Assembly (NCBI GenBank): GCA_036874045.1
Contig: CM072340.1
Span: 5,471,001 to 5,535,000, forward strand
Source of the DNA: Cymodocea nodosa
Taxonomy: Eukaryota; Streptophyta; Magnoliopsida; Alismatales; Cymodoceaceae
Direction of reading: 5' to 3'
Length of the DNA: 64,000 bases
In this document: positions 11,080-21,442 of the stretch, in pieces
Position numbering within the stretch: the stretch's first letter is position 1
Layout of the letters: the number at the start of each line of letters is the position of its first letter
Position numbers and translations under genes: made by a program
The notes under the pieces: model-generated
What the model saw: only the letters and a program-made list of their open reading frames with translations
What the model was told of the DNA's origin: nothing
Databases searched by the model: none

Positions 11080-11775
11080 TCATTTTTTTATTTTCTCAGA
11101 TAAACCTTCAATTTCTTTATTAATCTCTAATTCTTTTGAGAAATTAATCATATCATCATTATCAGCTTTAAATTTTGATTCTCTAAAAGTATTTTCGTTG
11201 AAGCTCAAATGAAGGGTTTCTTCAATGGTTCTAGAAGTCTTACTATAAACTTTATAGGCTTTACTTCTAGTAAAGTAACCTACAAAAATTCCTTCATCTG
11301 CTTTAGCTTGAAATTTATCCTTTTTATCCTTAGTGTTAAGAATAAAACACTTACATCCAAATGGTTTTATATAGGAAATTTTTAGAATCCTATCATACAT
11401 AATTTCAAAAGGAGTTTTATTAACAAGAGGTCTTAAGTGACTTTTGTTAATAACATAACAAGCTATAAAACATTTTCTTTTAGCAATAAACTTAAGTTCA
11501 TCTATAATTTTATCAATAATTTTGCATATATTATCTTCAAATAGTACATAGTATCTATTATCAATTAGTTTTATTACACTTAGCAAATTAAATCCTAAGT
11601 TTTCTACATATAGTACATTCGAAATAGCACAAGTAGGAGTTATTTGAACATTACCCATACTTATGATTTTATCCTTGCTTTTGTTTACAAATATTGCACT
11701 TCCTTTCTTGGTATTTGTAAAATTTTTCAATAGGCTTTTCTGTCTAGTCATGTGACTTGATCCTCCACTATCCAA
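11080..11775 (-). pseudogene. copia protease/GAG-pre-integrase joined to integrase end (S2)
   Basis: A 231-residue open frame. Residues 1-10, MDSGGSSHMT, are the copia aspartic protease active-site block (D-S-G). Residues 20-85 include NVLYVENLGFNLLSV, the GAG-pre-integrase region. From about residue 110 it reads LRPLVNKTPFEIMYDR, PFGCKCFILNTKDKKDKF and ADEGIFVGY, which is the end of integrase and the linker to RT. The zinc finger and the D,D,E catalytic core between these are missing, so this is an in-frame internal deletion. Integrase would be inactive. Confidence 0.8.
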
Positions 11776-11811
11776 AATCTATTTTGATGTTGTTTTCTCC
11801 TGCAAAACAAA

Positions 11812-12394
11812 TTAAGAACTATTTCTTGGTACCCAATGTCTTTGAGGACCAAGTTCATTAAAAGCATATTTCTTCTTTTTGTTTAAAAACAGTCTAACAT
11901 TATCATTTATATTCTTATTAGTTGTAAGTACTACTGATTTATCATTAGCTTCATACTCACTTCTAGAATTATTGCTCTTATTAATATTCTTTTTATTTTC
12001 AAATGTAGTATAACCAAGACCAAACCGATTTTTATCAGATGTTAATTTATTTTGATCTTGCTCATACATTTCAATAAGGTCATACCAAGATTTTGTACTT
12101 GTATTTAAATTTTCAGTACATACAAATCTTTTTCTACACATGAATTTTCAGATAGAAAACATGCAAAACCAGTAATGAGTTTAATACTAGTATTTTGAAT
12201 TTCTTGCTTAGGTTTCTGAATTTCCAGTTTACTAAATTTGTTTGAAATTTTAGAAACATTAGTAATTGAATTTTCAGAACAAGAAATAAGATTTTTAGAA
12301 ACATTGATAGTCATGTTAGAAGTACATTTAGATAAATCACTTTGGTTTATATTATTACTACATGATTCATCCCTTAAAGTACCTACTTCAATAT
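11812..12394 (-). pseudogene. copia Gag C-terminal tail (S2, outer copy)
   Basis: Two overlapping minus-strand frames (12141-11812 and 12314-12105) carry the Ser/Asn/Lys-rich tail of Gag: NVSKNLISCSENSITNVSK, WYDLIEMYEQDQNKLTSDKN and NELGPQRHWVPRNSS. The last resembles the WVPK-type ending just before protease in SIRE-like elements. A frameshift separates the two frames. At 12394 it breaks off against the LTR of element C. Confidence 0.65.
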
Positions 12395-13742
12395 AGATAA
12401 TGACAAATATCTGACTATCTTTGCTTCATTGAATTTTCTTTTGATTCTTCAAATCTTCAATGACATATATTTGACTTTCTCTTCTTCACTGAATTTTCTT
12501 CTATTTGAGAGCTTTTCCCTAGAAAGGTATTTGATTCCTGAAAATATATTTCGTTTGTTGTGTAGGGATGATTAATCAATGAGAATTCTCTGTCTTTTAT
12601 TTTGTATTTCCATTTCATGCATATCTTCCACGTTTATACACAATCAGTCTTTCACTCTTCACGCCTTCTCTTTTCCATCATTGAAATACACACGTTCTAA
12701 TTTACATTTTCCTCTCGAATTTTCTTTAATCATCAATCCTGGATATTTGAAAAATTTTCTAAAAAATAAACTTTATCATTCAAAATTTTTCATCAAGTAT
12801 AATAACAAGTCGTTGTGTTAATGTTAACTAAACGAGTAAAACAAATAGATTTATAACTTAACAAGTTCATCATATGCAATTTATATGACATGTACTATAG
12901 CTAACTCAACAAACTATGTCTGTGGTGTTACACTAACTCAACAAACCAGCTTCGTAGTGTTACGCTAACTCAACGAACCAGCTTTGTGATGTTACAGTTA
13001 ACTCAATGAACTAGTAATAAATAAATGTTTTAAACAATAAAGTATTTATTACGTGTAAAAATAATAACTTTAAGTTTATAACGCTAACCTAACGTGTTGC
13101 CTTAGTATTCAATATAGCAACTCAACACGTGTAGTTATGTTAACTTAACGAGTTAAACATGTGCAACTCACTTGATACAATATAACATTCATAAACTTTA
13201 AATTCACTATGTGCATAATACTAACTTAACAAGTTCGTCCTTTCAACTTAACATTTTGTTCACTAACTCAACGAGTTCTCACGTGACCTATTTTAACCTT
13301 TAAGCCTATAACTCAACGAGTTCTCACGTGACCTTTTTTAACCTTTAAGCCTATAACTCAACGAGTTCTCACATGACCTTTTTTAACCTTTAAGCCTATA
13401 ACTCAACGAGTTCTCACATGACCTTTTTACAAATAAAGCACTAACTCAATGAGTTCTCTTAATGTACATTGTACATGATACCAAAATATAACTTTTAAAA
13501 TATATCATGCTTTACAATAAAAACACATGTTAACTTAACATTTAGTTAAATGAAAAGTTAGTATAACTTAACAACTAGTTATTTAACTTAGCATAATTTC
13601 AGATCTATTACAGATAAGTATATATATCAGTAAACTTTTTCTATATTAATTGATGTTCTTAATTTACTTTCACAAACAATAGTAATTGATTAAATATGAT
13701 TACATTCATTTAGCAAATATCATCAAAACATAATCCTTAACA
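12395..13742 (-). repeat. right LTR fragment of element C
   Basis: 12395-13015 repeats 5623-6279. 13015-13742 completes the LTR, which on the minus strand begins TGTTAAGGATTATGTTTTGA, a copia SIRE-like start. It includes the 45-bp array at 13265-13429. Segments near 13092-13160 align with the Ty3 family A LTR at 40797-40860, for example gttatgttaacttaacgagt against gttatgctaacttaacgagt. Confidence 0.6.
13265..13429. repeat. 45-bp tandem repeat with two palindromes
   Basis: Units start at 13265, 13310, 13355 and 13400 (last one partial). Each begins AACTCAACGAGTT, whose arms AACTC/GAGTT are perfect inverted repeats. The first two units continue into TCACGTGA, an 8-bp palindrome with a G-box core (CACGTG); in the later two the G-box has become CACATG, a C-to-T type change. 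Confidence 0.9.
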
Positions 13743-13988
13743 ACTATTTGGATCTTCTTCCTTCAATTTCTACGATGGTGATTTCTTCTTCATTCCACAG
13801 TTTAAATCCTACGTGATACATACAATTGTGGTTTTCCTTTAAAATTCCTATTCCTGCAACTGCTCATAGTGGCATATTAGAGAATAATTGATATGTGGAT
13901 TTAGTATAACTCAATGGACTTACTTTGTTGACTTAACTGTTAACTTAATAGACTTACTTCGTTGACTTAACTGTTAACTCAATAGACT

Positions 13989-14122
13989 TAAAGGAGAAAG
14001 GAGAAAGTGCTTGAGGCTCTAATGAACTCTAATAACTGTTCACTTAGAGACTTTCACAATAATTATTGTGAATGAACTCTAATAACTGTTCACTTAGAGA
14101 AAGGAGAAAGTGCTTGAGGCTC
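13989..14122. other. patchwork junction between A1 LTR and A0 body
   Basis: The block aatgaactctaataactgtt plus 10 bp occurs at 14021-14050 and again at 14071-14100. The block aaggagaaagtgcttgaggc (with TC) occurs at 13998-14019 and again at 14101-14122. Between them is the palindrome cacaataattattgtg (14056-14071). Short templated repeats at a break between two unrelated sequences look like filler DNA from end joining. Confidence 0.7.
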
Positions 14123-15235
14123 AAGAAATTAAACCTAAGCCAAGAATATTTATAGCAGAGCCTTAGGAGCCCATTTGTATTTATCTTGAATCTTCTAAAG
14201 AAGAAGATCAAGAGCAGTAGTAGAGGGAAGAAACACAAGCTGAAAAAGAGCTACAACTTGAAGAGAAGACAAAAAAAGAAATTAGGGTAGAATCTATTGT
14301 GCTCGAGACTCCATCCCAATCTACCACTGAATCAGAGAAAATAGTAACAATGGAGATTGGTTGTGAGGAGGAAGAAGAAAGAGAAAAGGCTGAACAAGTG
14401 AGCATAGAGAATGAAAATAATTCAACAGATGCTACTAAAGAGGGAGAAACCCTTTAGCAATTACTAGAGAAATTGTAGGGCAATGATTGGAATGGAGTAC
14501 ATTAAAGAGTTATTTGAATTCCAAGGCCTACTAAATATAATTCCAAAAACAAACAGGCATGTAGTTTATAAAAACCCAATGCCTAGTTTTTATGCAAATC
14601 TAACAAAAGCAGAATGAATTGTAACTTCTAATGTGGAGAATGTTGACATTTAGTTAATACTTGAGCTTCTCTACAACATTTTTGGACTTAGAAATGAAGT
14701 GATAGAAATCCTAGAAAGCACAACTGCAATTAAATGGATTGAATGAGAAATAAAGCAATGCATAGCTAGTGATCCTAATGTGCCACTATTAAATAGAATG
14801 AAGTACTTAAATGGAAAGGCACACATGGTGGCAACTATACTAGTAAAGACTATTTATCAACTACAAGGTCATGCTATTGAACTTAGTCAATTTGTCAAAT
14901 GGGCCACATATGTAGTTGTCAGCAAAATTCAAGTAAATTGGTACAAAGTAATAATCTCCAAGCTCAAAGTAGTGAAGAAGAAATTATTTTATGGAGATCT
15001 GATTCCACTACTGATATTGAAAGTTATTGACTTCATGAGATGGACATCAAAAAGGATAAGATCTAGAACCATTTCAGTGAAAGAATACAAAAATTATGTT
15101 GTTGTTACTACTACTGAGACTGTTATAGTGTGACCTTCTAGAGAAGCTATAAGAGCTATAGAACAAATAAACCAATTAGAACACCAATTAGAAAAGCTTC
15201 AAAAGGAAGTAAATGAACTAAGGAATAAAGACTAA
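14106..15235 (+). pseudogene. Athila-associated ORF, possibly 'putative plant transposon protein' type (A0)
   Basis: Broken plus-strand frames. A Glu/Lys-rich N-terminus (14200-14440) is followed by LFEFQGLLNIIPKTNRHVVY and NPMPSFYANLTKAE. The open stretch at 14780-15133 contains PLLNRMKYLNGKAHMVATIL and LSQFVKWATYVVV. The end is a coiled-coil-like QINQLEHQLEKLQKEVNELR before the stop at 15233-15235. The homologous ORF in M1 (46444-45469) confirms the reading. The FYANL and 'GKAHMVATILV' blocks recall the ORFs often annotated as putative plant transposon protein in Athila/Tat elements. I am not certain of the family and know no proven function. Several stops make it a pseudogene. Confidence 0.45.
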
Positions 15236-16276
15236 ATGTATTAATCATCTACTTGCATTGCAAAATATCTGATTGAATATATTGTAAATAATATATATAT
15301 ATAAATGAATGTTTGAAAATCAATATGCTTCTGAATTTGTATGTTTATGAATGAATGATTTAATATAGAGTTATATTGAAAAAATTTGAATATATATATT
15401 TGTTTGAAGCATTACAGGATTGTTTTAAAAAAAAATTATGATGTGGTTAAAGGCACAATGATTTAAAAATACCTGAATATGTTTATAAATTAAAGAAAAT
15501 CTATTTTCTACATAATAAGAAATGAACTATGAGTTAAATATACATATAGGTTCGGATTTAAATGAATTTGAATCTAAACACTGCATTAATTCTATGTATT
15601 TAACTATATTTAAGTTGATAATATGTAGGAAAAGAAATGTTAAGTTTAGAAGCAGGATTTTTAGAAAATTTGCCTAAGTGTTAACTCAATGAAGTTAGTT
15701 CGTAGAGTTAAGGTTAACTCCACGAAGTCAGAAATAGAATATAAGGTCACTCCATTGAGTTATCTATAACTCAACGAAGTTAGTCCGTGGAGTTAGGAAC
15801 AGTAACTATGGCTAGTCCGTTGAGTTATTTAGATAACTCAACGAGGCTAGTTCATTAAGTTAGGAATAGTAACCAAGGTTACTCCGTTGACTTATTTGTA
15901 ACTCAACAAAGTTAGTCTATGAAGTTAGCTAAATGGTTATTCTTTTCTCCATGAACAAGACTTCATAGGTTTAGTGGTTACTGAAATTTAAAAATTAGAA
16001 GTGGACCATGTATCTATAAAAATAGGAACCATACTGCACGTTACAAGACATGTTCTTGCAACGAAATTCATCTGCTATATGGACATGCATTATAAATACA
16101 GAACAGAATGTTATTTATTAGTTACCAGCAATTGAGTAAAGACAAAAGAACTCGTTAGGGGAACTAGAAGGAGAAGCAGCTAATTTAACTTCATCTGTCA
16201 ACAACTATTTATTTAGAGCAAAGTGTCAAACTGGTATGCAATTAATTTTCTACAATTTACCATATGTTAAGAGTTT
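15236..16276 (+). other. non-coding region with CAACGA hairpin array upstream of the gag-like ORF
   Basis: No coding potential seen. From about 15670 to 15930 there is a cluster of alternating GTTAACTCAACGAAG-like and TCGTNGAGTTA-like words, the same motif that fills the LTRs. This is followed by ATGAACAAGACTTCATAGG and the TATA box at 16091. The corresponding M1 region (44490-45468) has the same layout (array at about 44850-45015), so the region is ancestral to the family. Confidence 0.6.
16091..16098 (+). promoter_or_regulatory. candidate internal TATA box upstream of the gag-like ORF (A0)
   Basis: TATAAATA lies 186 bp before the ATG at 16277. In M1 the same word (complement tatttata, 44664-44671) lies about 185 bp before its ATG at 44486. 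Conserved sequence and spacing in two independently decayed copies suggest a real internal promoter. No transcription data exist here. Confidence 0.45.
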
Positions 16277-16669
16277 ATGAGCACATGGTCTTGTTCTCCT
16301 AGCACTAAACGATTAGTAAGAACACCTACACATGATTATTTAATATAGAGGTATACTGAAAAAAAATTTGAAATTGACTTTAACAAAATCCTTAGGGGCA
16401 TAACTAACCTTTCTTTAAAGGAGAACGAAGACATGGCTGCTCTAGTAGAAAAACCACTAGGGGAAATTCTATATCTTGAACTAGTTGATGAACATTTATG
16501 TATTCGACTACCAAACTTTGAGGGGGATAGGTTTCAACTAAAATCTAATTATATTAGTCAACTACAGTACTTTCATGGATTAGAAAGAGAAGACACCTAT
16601 TATTTCCTCAAGGAATTTAATGAAGTTTGTCAAATGATGAAAATGTTGAACATTAGTATTGATTGTTAG
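16277..16669 (+). pseudogene. gag N-terminal-like ORF (A0), cut by a solo LTR
   Basis: ATG at 16277: MSTWSCSPSTKRLVRTPT, then a stop and a small frame change, then the open frame from 16433: MAALVEKPLGEILYLELVDE, IRLPNFEGDRFQLKSNYISQ and FHGLEREDTYYFLKEFNEVC. The I-R-L-P/F-x-L-K-x-x-x-I..L..F-H-G-L-E-x-E-D-x-Y-x-x-L-K-E-F pattern is the start of the Ty3 retrotransposon gag domain in Athila/Tat elements. The reading frame runs into the copia LTR at 16664 and resumes at 20905 for a few codons before a stop. The gene sits in the 3' half of the element, not its usual place after the PBS. Confidence 0.7.
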
Positions 16670-17590
16670 GACCTAATGGCTTACCAGAGGAGGGGTGAAT
16701 GGTAAGATTTAATTTCTTAAATGCAATTTCAAGATTTTAATAATGAATGACTAATTGACAGTTTAATTCAGCAAGCATGAAATGATTTTTCTAAGTGCAA
16801 ACACAAAGTAAAAGAAGATAATGCACATAAGGATTTTAGGTGGTTCACCACTAACAACTAGTCCACCCCCAAGGGATACTTAGGCTTCACTAATCTTTCA
16901 AAACTTACAAACACTTGCTTTAAGGTCAAAGCAAGAACCAACCAATCCAACTGAGCTTTTTGGTCGTAGCTCCAACCAACCTATCTTTGAAGTTTTCAAT
17001 TGATACACTTCAGTAAGCCACTAGCTTGAAGAAATCAGAGTTTATTTGCGTGGAGAGCTCTAGACTTGAGTTTGTCTTTGCTGAAGATTTGATCTTGAAG
17101 ATGTTCTACTATAAATGTGGAGCTTGGTGTATGGATTTGTATATTCAAAAAGTTATCTAACTCTCTTCTTTGCTATTTATATTTATAACATTAAGTATAA
17201 CGATCATATTCACTTCTAACAGATGTATTCTACTGTACTTACTGAAATTGTAGGTCCAAATATGGTAAGTTACCATTCGGGAAGGTGTTTGAAGATAACC
17301 TTTCAATTTCCTTTGACTTTTGGATGGTTATCTATGTAACTCTCCAAACGAAATCCGTAACTCACCGAAAATCTACTTAAGTCATTTTGTCTATCTTAAG
17401 TTTGGATATTTGTAGTTGTAACTTACCGATGTTTTTAACTATCGAACAATTAGCTATAGTAACTCTCCGATCTCTTTCAAAGCTTCTGACTATAGTTAAT
17501 TCATTTTAACATGTGCATAATAGGATGACTTAAGTTTCAGATACTTGCAACTGTAACTTACCAAAATGTTTTTAACTATCGGATAGTTAG

Positions 17591-20207
17591 TGTAAGGAGT
17601 AAAATTGTGCATTTTTATGTGATATTATTTGTGCTTCTTATGACTTAAATGTTAAATAATGCATGATTATAATTGAAATATCATCACATAGGCATTTACA
17701 TGAGTATGCATGATTATGGGATTTAATGACTTAAATTTGCACAACTTAGCCCTTTTGTTGATTATTGACTTAATGATCATGGGAATGAATATTGATTATT
17801 TACTTAGATATCTTAGATGTTTTCTTCTTATTATATTTTAATTTGTTTGCTTAAGTTTTAAAGGTTATCTAAAGGAAATAATATGGATGAATCTCAACCG
17901 TTGGATCTACCAAGGAAGAGAACAACTACCAAGTCTATTTAAAGGGAAGGACAACCCAAAACTAGGTTTTGTCTTCTCCTCTCCAAGCAAAAACATGGCT
18001 CCTTCTCCTTGGATTATCGGTGGCCAAAGCTCCTTGGAAGCAAGTTACTTCCTCTTTGGTGTTGCTGGTTTTGGTGGTTCGTGGAGAGAGCAAGTTGGAC
18101 CCAAGGGAGGCGTGTTCGTGGAAGCTCCAAGGAAAGACGTGGGTGCATAGAAGGTGATTTTGTTGGGTGCAACTTCCCTTCTTCTTCAGTGTACAACTTT
18201 CTTGCATGGAGGATAGTAGGAACCTCTTGTGGAGAGGCCTCTTCATCTGGTTTGGAGGTGATATGCGTGGAGAAAGCAAAGAAGGAGCCAACTAGGGCTT
18301 GATTGGTGGACATCCATGAGAAGCAAGCTTGTTGCCTTCATCCTTTGGTGAAATCTTGAAGCTCCTTAGTATTTCAAGAGGAAAACATGGTTTGACAGGC
18401 CATGTTGAAGTCTTGAGGACGTGAGGGAGGCCAACTTCAGAAGCTTACTTCAAGGTGTTGGAGATTTAAAGGTATAACTTGGAGTGGGTTGACCAAAAAC
18501 TATCATTATGTTTGCATATGTTGTGTGTTATCATTGTGTTTGATGTTGTTTTTGTATTGCATATGTCTTTGCATGTTTAGGTTTATCTTTAGTAGTATAA
18601 TCTTCATCTTTATGTTGTAAAACTCTTAGTTTGTTTAATGAAACTTGTCTCTGAAAATGAATGATTTTCGTGTAGATATGTGAATACATGTAGTCAAGGT
18701 GTTTGTTTATTGTAAAGATAGAACTTTCCTTGTGTTGTTTTCCTTGTAAATTGACTTTTTCCCAATGTTTTTCATGAATTCTTAAGCCTTTTTTGTAGAG
18801 AAATAAAAGATGATTCTTTATGTATACTTTGTTTAATTTTTTAAGCACGTTTGGTTTGATTTTTCCATTTTATACAAAGAGTGTATTCTCAATCTGAAAT
18901 CACATTTTCGATCTGTAGTTTTGTAGAAATGTCTTATACGATTTCTCCCTCTGTATAGTATGTTTTTAAGATCTGTAAATTGGGTTTATTAGATTGATGA
19001 ATCTACTTTTGTTCAGCGGTGATTTCATAGACTTTCATGAAGAATTGATAAAGTTATCGAGCTTTTATTGTGAGTGCGCATTTTGCATTATTTCAAGATC
19101 GTTTTGCGCACCTTACTAGGGCATAATGTTATTTTCAACTGAGAACGATTTATACTATAAAATTACCGTGTCCTTTTAGATAACTTAAAACCCTTTCCAG
19201 TACATATTTTTACATGATTTTTTAGAGCCTATTTTGGGAGAAATCGTTATTATAACTAGAGATATTTTCTGTAATTTCAGAGAACAAGTTAGGAAGGGAG
19301 CGGATTTTTGTAGTTCTGGATTCTAGCCAAACAGAATCCTACCCTACATTATACCTTTCATAGAAGACATTTTTTGTAGAGTTTTTTAGTGTTTCTTGAT
19401 TCTATTTTGTAAGAAATTTCGTGTAGATTATAGTCATGTAAATTTTGTATTTTTCCAGAATGTATTTTGTTGGTTTTTGATTTTTCTTTTAGAGGTTGAA
19501 GCAGTTTTGAATTCCTGTTCGACTTCCTATTTTAATGCTCGACGCTTGAGTGTTTCCTACACTAAAAAATTTATGGAAAGCTGTTCTATCAATTTTCCTT
19601 ATTAGTAATACAAGTTTTTGTTCAAAGCCCTCTAATTTCGTAGGATTTCATGGAGTTTTGACCAAGATATGATTTTTACACCAAAGGTGTGTTTCTGAAA
19701 AGTTTACAGAATGGTTTTGTGCCGTGTCAGTAAATCCAACACTTCTAGAGTTTTATAATGATTTAGTCTATGAAATTACTATCATTTCGAAGATAACTCA
19801 AGGATCCAACCAATATTTTCTCTAGATTTTTCAATGTCCAGGTTGGATGTAAAAAGAGTTAGAAATTGGACTTAATTTTTGTAATTTCATAGAAGAAACT
19901 CATTAATTCTCTTGAGTTTCCTAAGGTTTAACCATAGGAGCTTATTAGATTTTAGGAGATATTTGAACTCTTTATTGTATTTATGTAATTATTACCTATT
20001 AATTTGTATTTAAAGTTTTATCATGAATTTAGTGATGTGAATATTTTGCTAAGCATTTATTTCCTTAAATTCGTTTAAGACAAGCTTCTTGTGGATCGAC
20101 CCGCTCTTGCATATGTTTAATACAATAGGTACTGTGCGCTTACGGTTTATAAATGTAAAATTTGGGATTTTCATGTTTTAATTCTAAATACAACAAATTT
20201 CCTTACA
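17591..20207 (+). mobile_element. R: lone 2.6-kb Ty3-type LTR with PBS and short leader
   Basis: The segment begins TGTAAGG and ends CCTTACA, a perfect 7-bp inverted terminal repeat. After a 6-bp spacer comes a tRNA-Asp PBS (20214-20231). About 35 bp of leader follow before the host copia LTR resumes, so this is the 5' end of an Athila/Tat-type element that lost everything downstream. The LTR contains a GC-richer block at about 17900-18460 in which several short frames are open on both strands; I found no recognisable protein in any of them. The rest is AT-rich. Confidence 0.7.
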
Positions 20208-20213
20208 AGTTTT

Positions 20214-20231
20214 TGGCGCCATTGCCGAGGA
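20214..20231 (+). promoter_or_regulatory. primer-binding site of R (tRNA-Asp)
   Basis: TGGCGCCATTGCCGAGGA differs at two positions from the tRNA-Asp complement TGGCGCCGTTGCCGGGGA. It follows the LTR end after a 6-bp spacer, the same geometry as in element D. Confidence 0.85.
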
Positions 20232-20904
20232 GCTTGGTGTTTTAATTACTGTGGCTCAAGAAATGTGTTTCAGATACTTGCAGCTGTAACTTACTAAAAT
20301 GTTTTTAACTGTCGGATAGTTAGCTACAGTAACTCTTCGATCTCTTTCAAAGCTTCCGACTAGATTTCTACACATGTGCATTTGAATAACTTAAGTTTCA
20401 TATAGTTAGATCTGTAACTTTTTGAAACTTCTCAATTTTCAGATTGTTAGCTTTTCTAACTTACTAAAAGTCCTTTTAAGCCTTTGTTTGCTATAAGTTC
20501 AATTTCTACACCATGCATATTCTTTTGACTTAACTGCCTAGATAGTTGTTCCAAATAACTTTCCAATTTGCCTGTATTTTTGGATAGTTAACTATCCTAA
20601 CTCTCTAAAGAATTCAAACCTTTTATCTAACATTCCGAAGACCTTATTTTTGGATAGTTAACCCTGTAACTTTCCGAAGAGCTTGCTTGTTGCCTTTAAG
20701 TGGTCTTTCAGATATTTAGGCATTTAACCTTCTGAAAATTTGCTTCTTCCAGATACTTAAACTGATAATTGTACGATCCATTTGATTTTATCTGTCAACT
20801 TTGAATGATCTTGTTTGTGATTGACTTTAACTGCTAATCTGTGAAATACAAAAGAATATTCCTCACATTGATTTTTGCATTATCAAAATCTAGAAGTCCT
20901 TTCA

Positions 20905-21200
20905 TTGATGCTATCATTCAAGAACATTAGTAATGATTGAACAAAGATCTAGAATAGAGAAATTAGAAAAAATAATTCAACAGTTAAATAATCGTCTAGA
21001 TCACGTATTTGGGAATGCTGCCATTCAAAATCAAAACATAAATAGAAATATACTCCTTAGATAGAAGGAATCAATAGAAGTTAGACCTACAAGAGGACTA
21101 CCAAGTCAAGCAGTACCAAATCCTATGAACAAAACTGTTAGTGAAATTGATACCTCCTATAAGAGGGAGTTGAATGAGGTAGCACAATATTAGCAACTAT
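20905..21200 (+). pseudogene. short coiled-coil-like ORF remnant between gag piece and F-box gene (A0)
   Basis: After the last few gag-like codons a stop follows at about 20929. An ATG then opens MIEQRSRIEKLEKIIQQLNN, RLDHVFGN and NINRNILLR before a TAG at about 21060, and the frame goes on with VRPTRGLPSQAVPNPMNKT. The heptad-like spacing suggests a coiled coil. I do not recognise the protein. It is absent from M1, where a deletion joins the gag piece to the F-box-associated part. Confidence 0.4.
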
Positions 21201-21317
21201 GTACAATATAGTAAGTAGAAAAAAAAATTGCAAAAAAGAAAATATAATAGATATATATAAAAAAGAAAACATAAAAAAAATGAAAGTTTTAGTTATAGTT
21301 AGTAGTACCGTAGAGTT

Positions 21318-21375
21318 ATTAACTTAACTCAACAAACTTAATCCATTCAGTTATGACCTAACTCTACGAAGGTAT
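21318..21375. promoter_or_regulatory. CAACAA/CTACGAAGG motif pair upstream of the F-box ATG
   Basis: taacttaactcaacaaactt and ttatgacctaactctacgaa lie about 70-120 bp before the F-box ATG. They are weakened forms of the TAACTCAACGA / TCGTTGAGTTA words that fill the LTRs and the region before the gag-like ORF. A regulatory role is only inferred from position. Confidence 0.3.
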
Positions 21376-21442
21376 CTGTAAGTAGCTGTTAGATTTTATC
21401 TCTTTTAATTTTTTATTTTTGCTGAATACAAAATCACAACAA

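Larger units (their letters stand above)
6280..12394 (-). mobile_element. S2: rearranged copia family S element, 3' LTR present, 5' LTR lost
   Basis: The 3' LTR (6280-7586) is followed on its right by a polypurine-tract complement and then copia coding remnants on the minus strand. Read in minus direction from 12394, the order is gag tail, protease/integrase end, RT start, then a complete gag, a second gag tail, RT end and RNase H. That order is impossible for one simple copy, so two tandem or recombined copies with deletions are likely. The element lies in the left LTR of C. Confidence 0.65.
5319..13742 (-). mobile_element. C: remnant of a second SIRE-like copia family, with nested element S2
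   Basis: The left edge is TGTAGGATCG at 5319 and the right edge ends TCCTTAACA at 13742. The flanks ACTAG (5314-5318) and ACTAT (13743-13747) look like a one-mismatch target duplication in the A1 LTR. On the minus strand the LTR begins TGTTAAGGATTATGTTTTGA and ends in CACCCCCCTCTTGTGTAGCC, which is SIRE-like. Segments 5623-6279 and 12395-13015 are two copies of the same LTR region. I infer the left and right LTRs of one element: S2 inserted into the left one, and a later deletion joined S2 to the middle of the right one. Confidence 0.55.
2439..13988 (-). repeat. 5' LTR of element A1, interrupted twice and truncated
   Basis: A family A LTR on the minus strand starts TGTTTAAG at 2439, next to the PBS. 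Its pieces are 2439-3042, 4766-5318 and 13743-13988. The gaps are a solo copia LTR (3043-4760) and a copia wreck (5319-13742). Removing these leaves about 1.4 kb that is collinear with 39382-40770 of the M1 LTR. The last 600 bp or so of a full LTR are missing, and the break at about 13988 runs into a patchwork junction (13989-14122). Landmarks include the ATGGTTGGTGATTATGGTG block and the CAACGA motifs. Confidence 0.65.
16664..20904 (-). mobile_element. solo LTR of copia family S with a nested Ty3-type LTR, duplication TTGAT
   Basis: The LTR starts TGTTAGGACC at 16664 and ends GTCCTTTCA at 20904. TTGAT flanks it at 16659-16663 and 20905-20909. It matches the S2 LTR closely (AGAGGAGGGGTGAATGG block, CACTAACAACTAGTCCACCC). 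The LTR is split at 17591 by element R. On both sides of R the same roughly 57 bp occur (from 17534 and 20267), consistent with a tandem unit of about 131 bp inside this LTR type. Confidence 0.85.

Noticed and set aside
6146..13429. CRISPR-like regular repeats (32 bp, 45 bp)
   Set aside because: The units are direct tandem repeats without unique spacers, inside LTRs of plant retroelements.
17887..18313. Several overlapping open frames on both strands
   Set aside because: They fall inside the R LTR in a GC-richer block where stops are rare by composition. No frame shows recognisable motifs.
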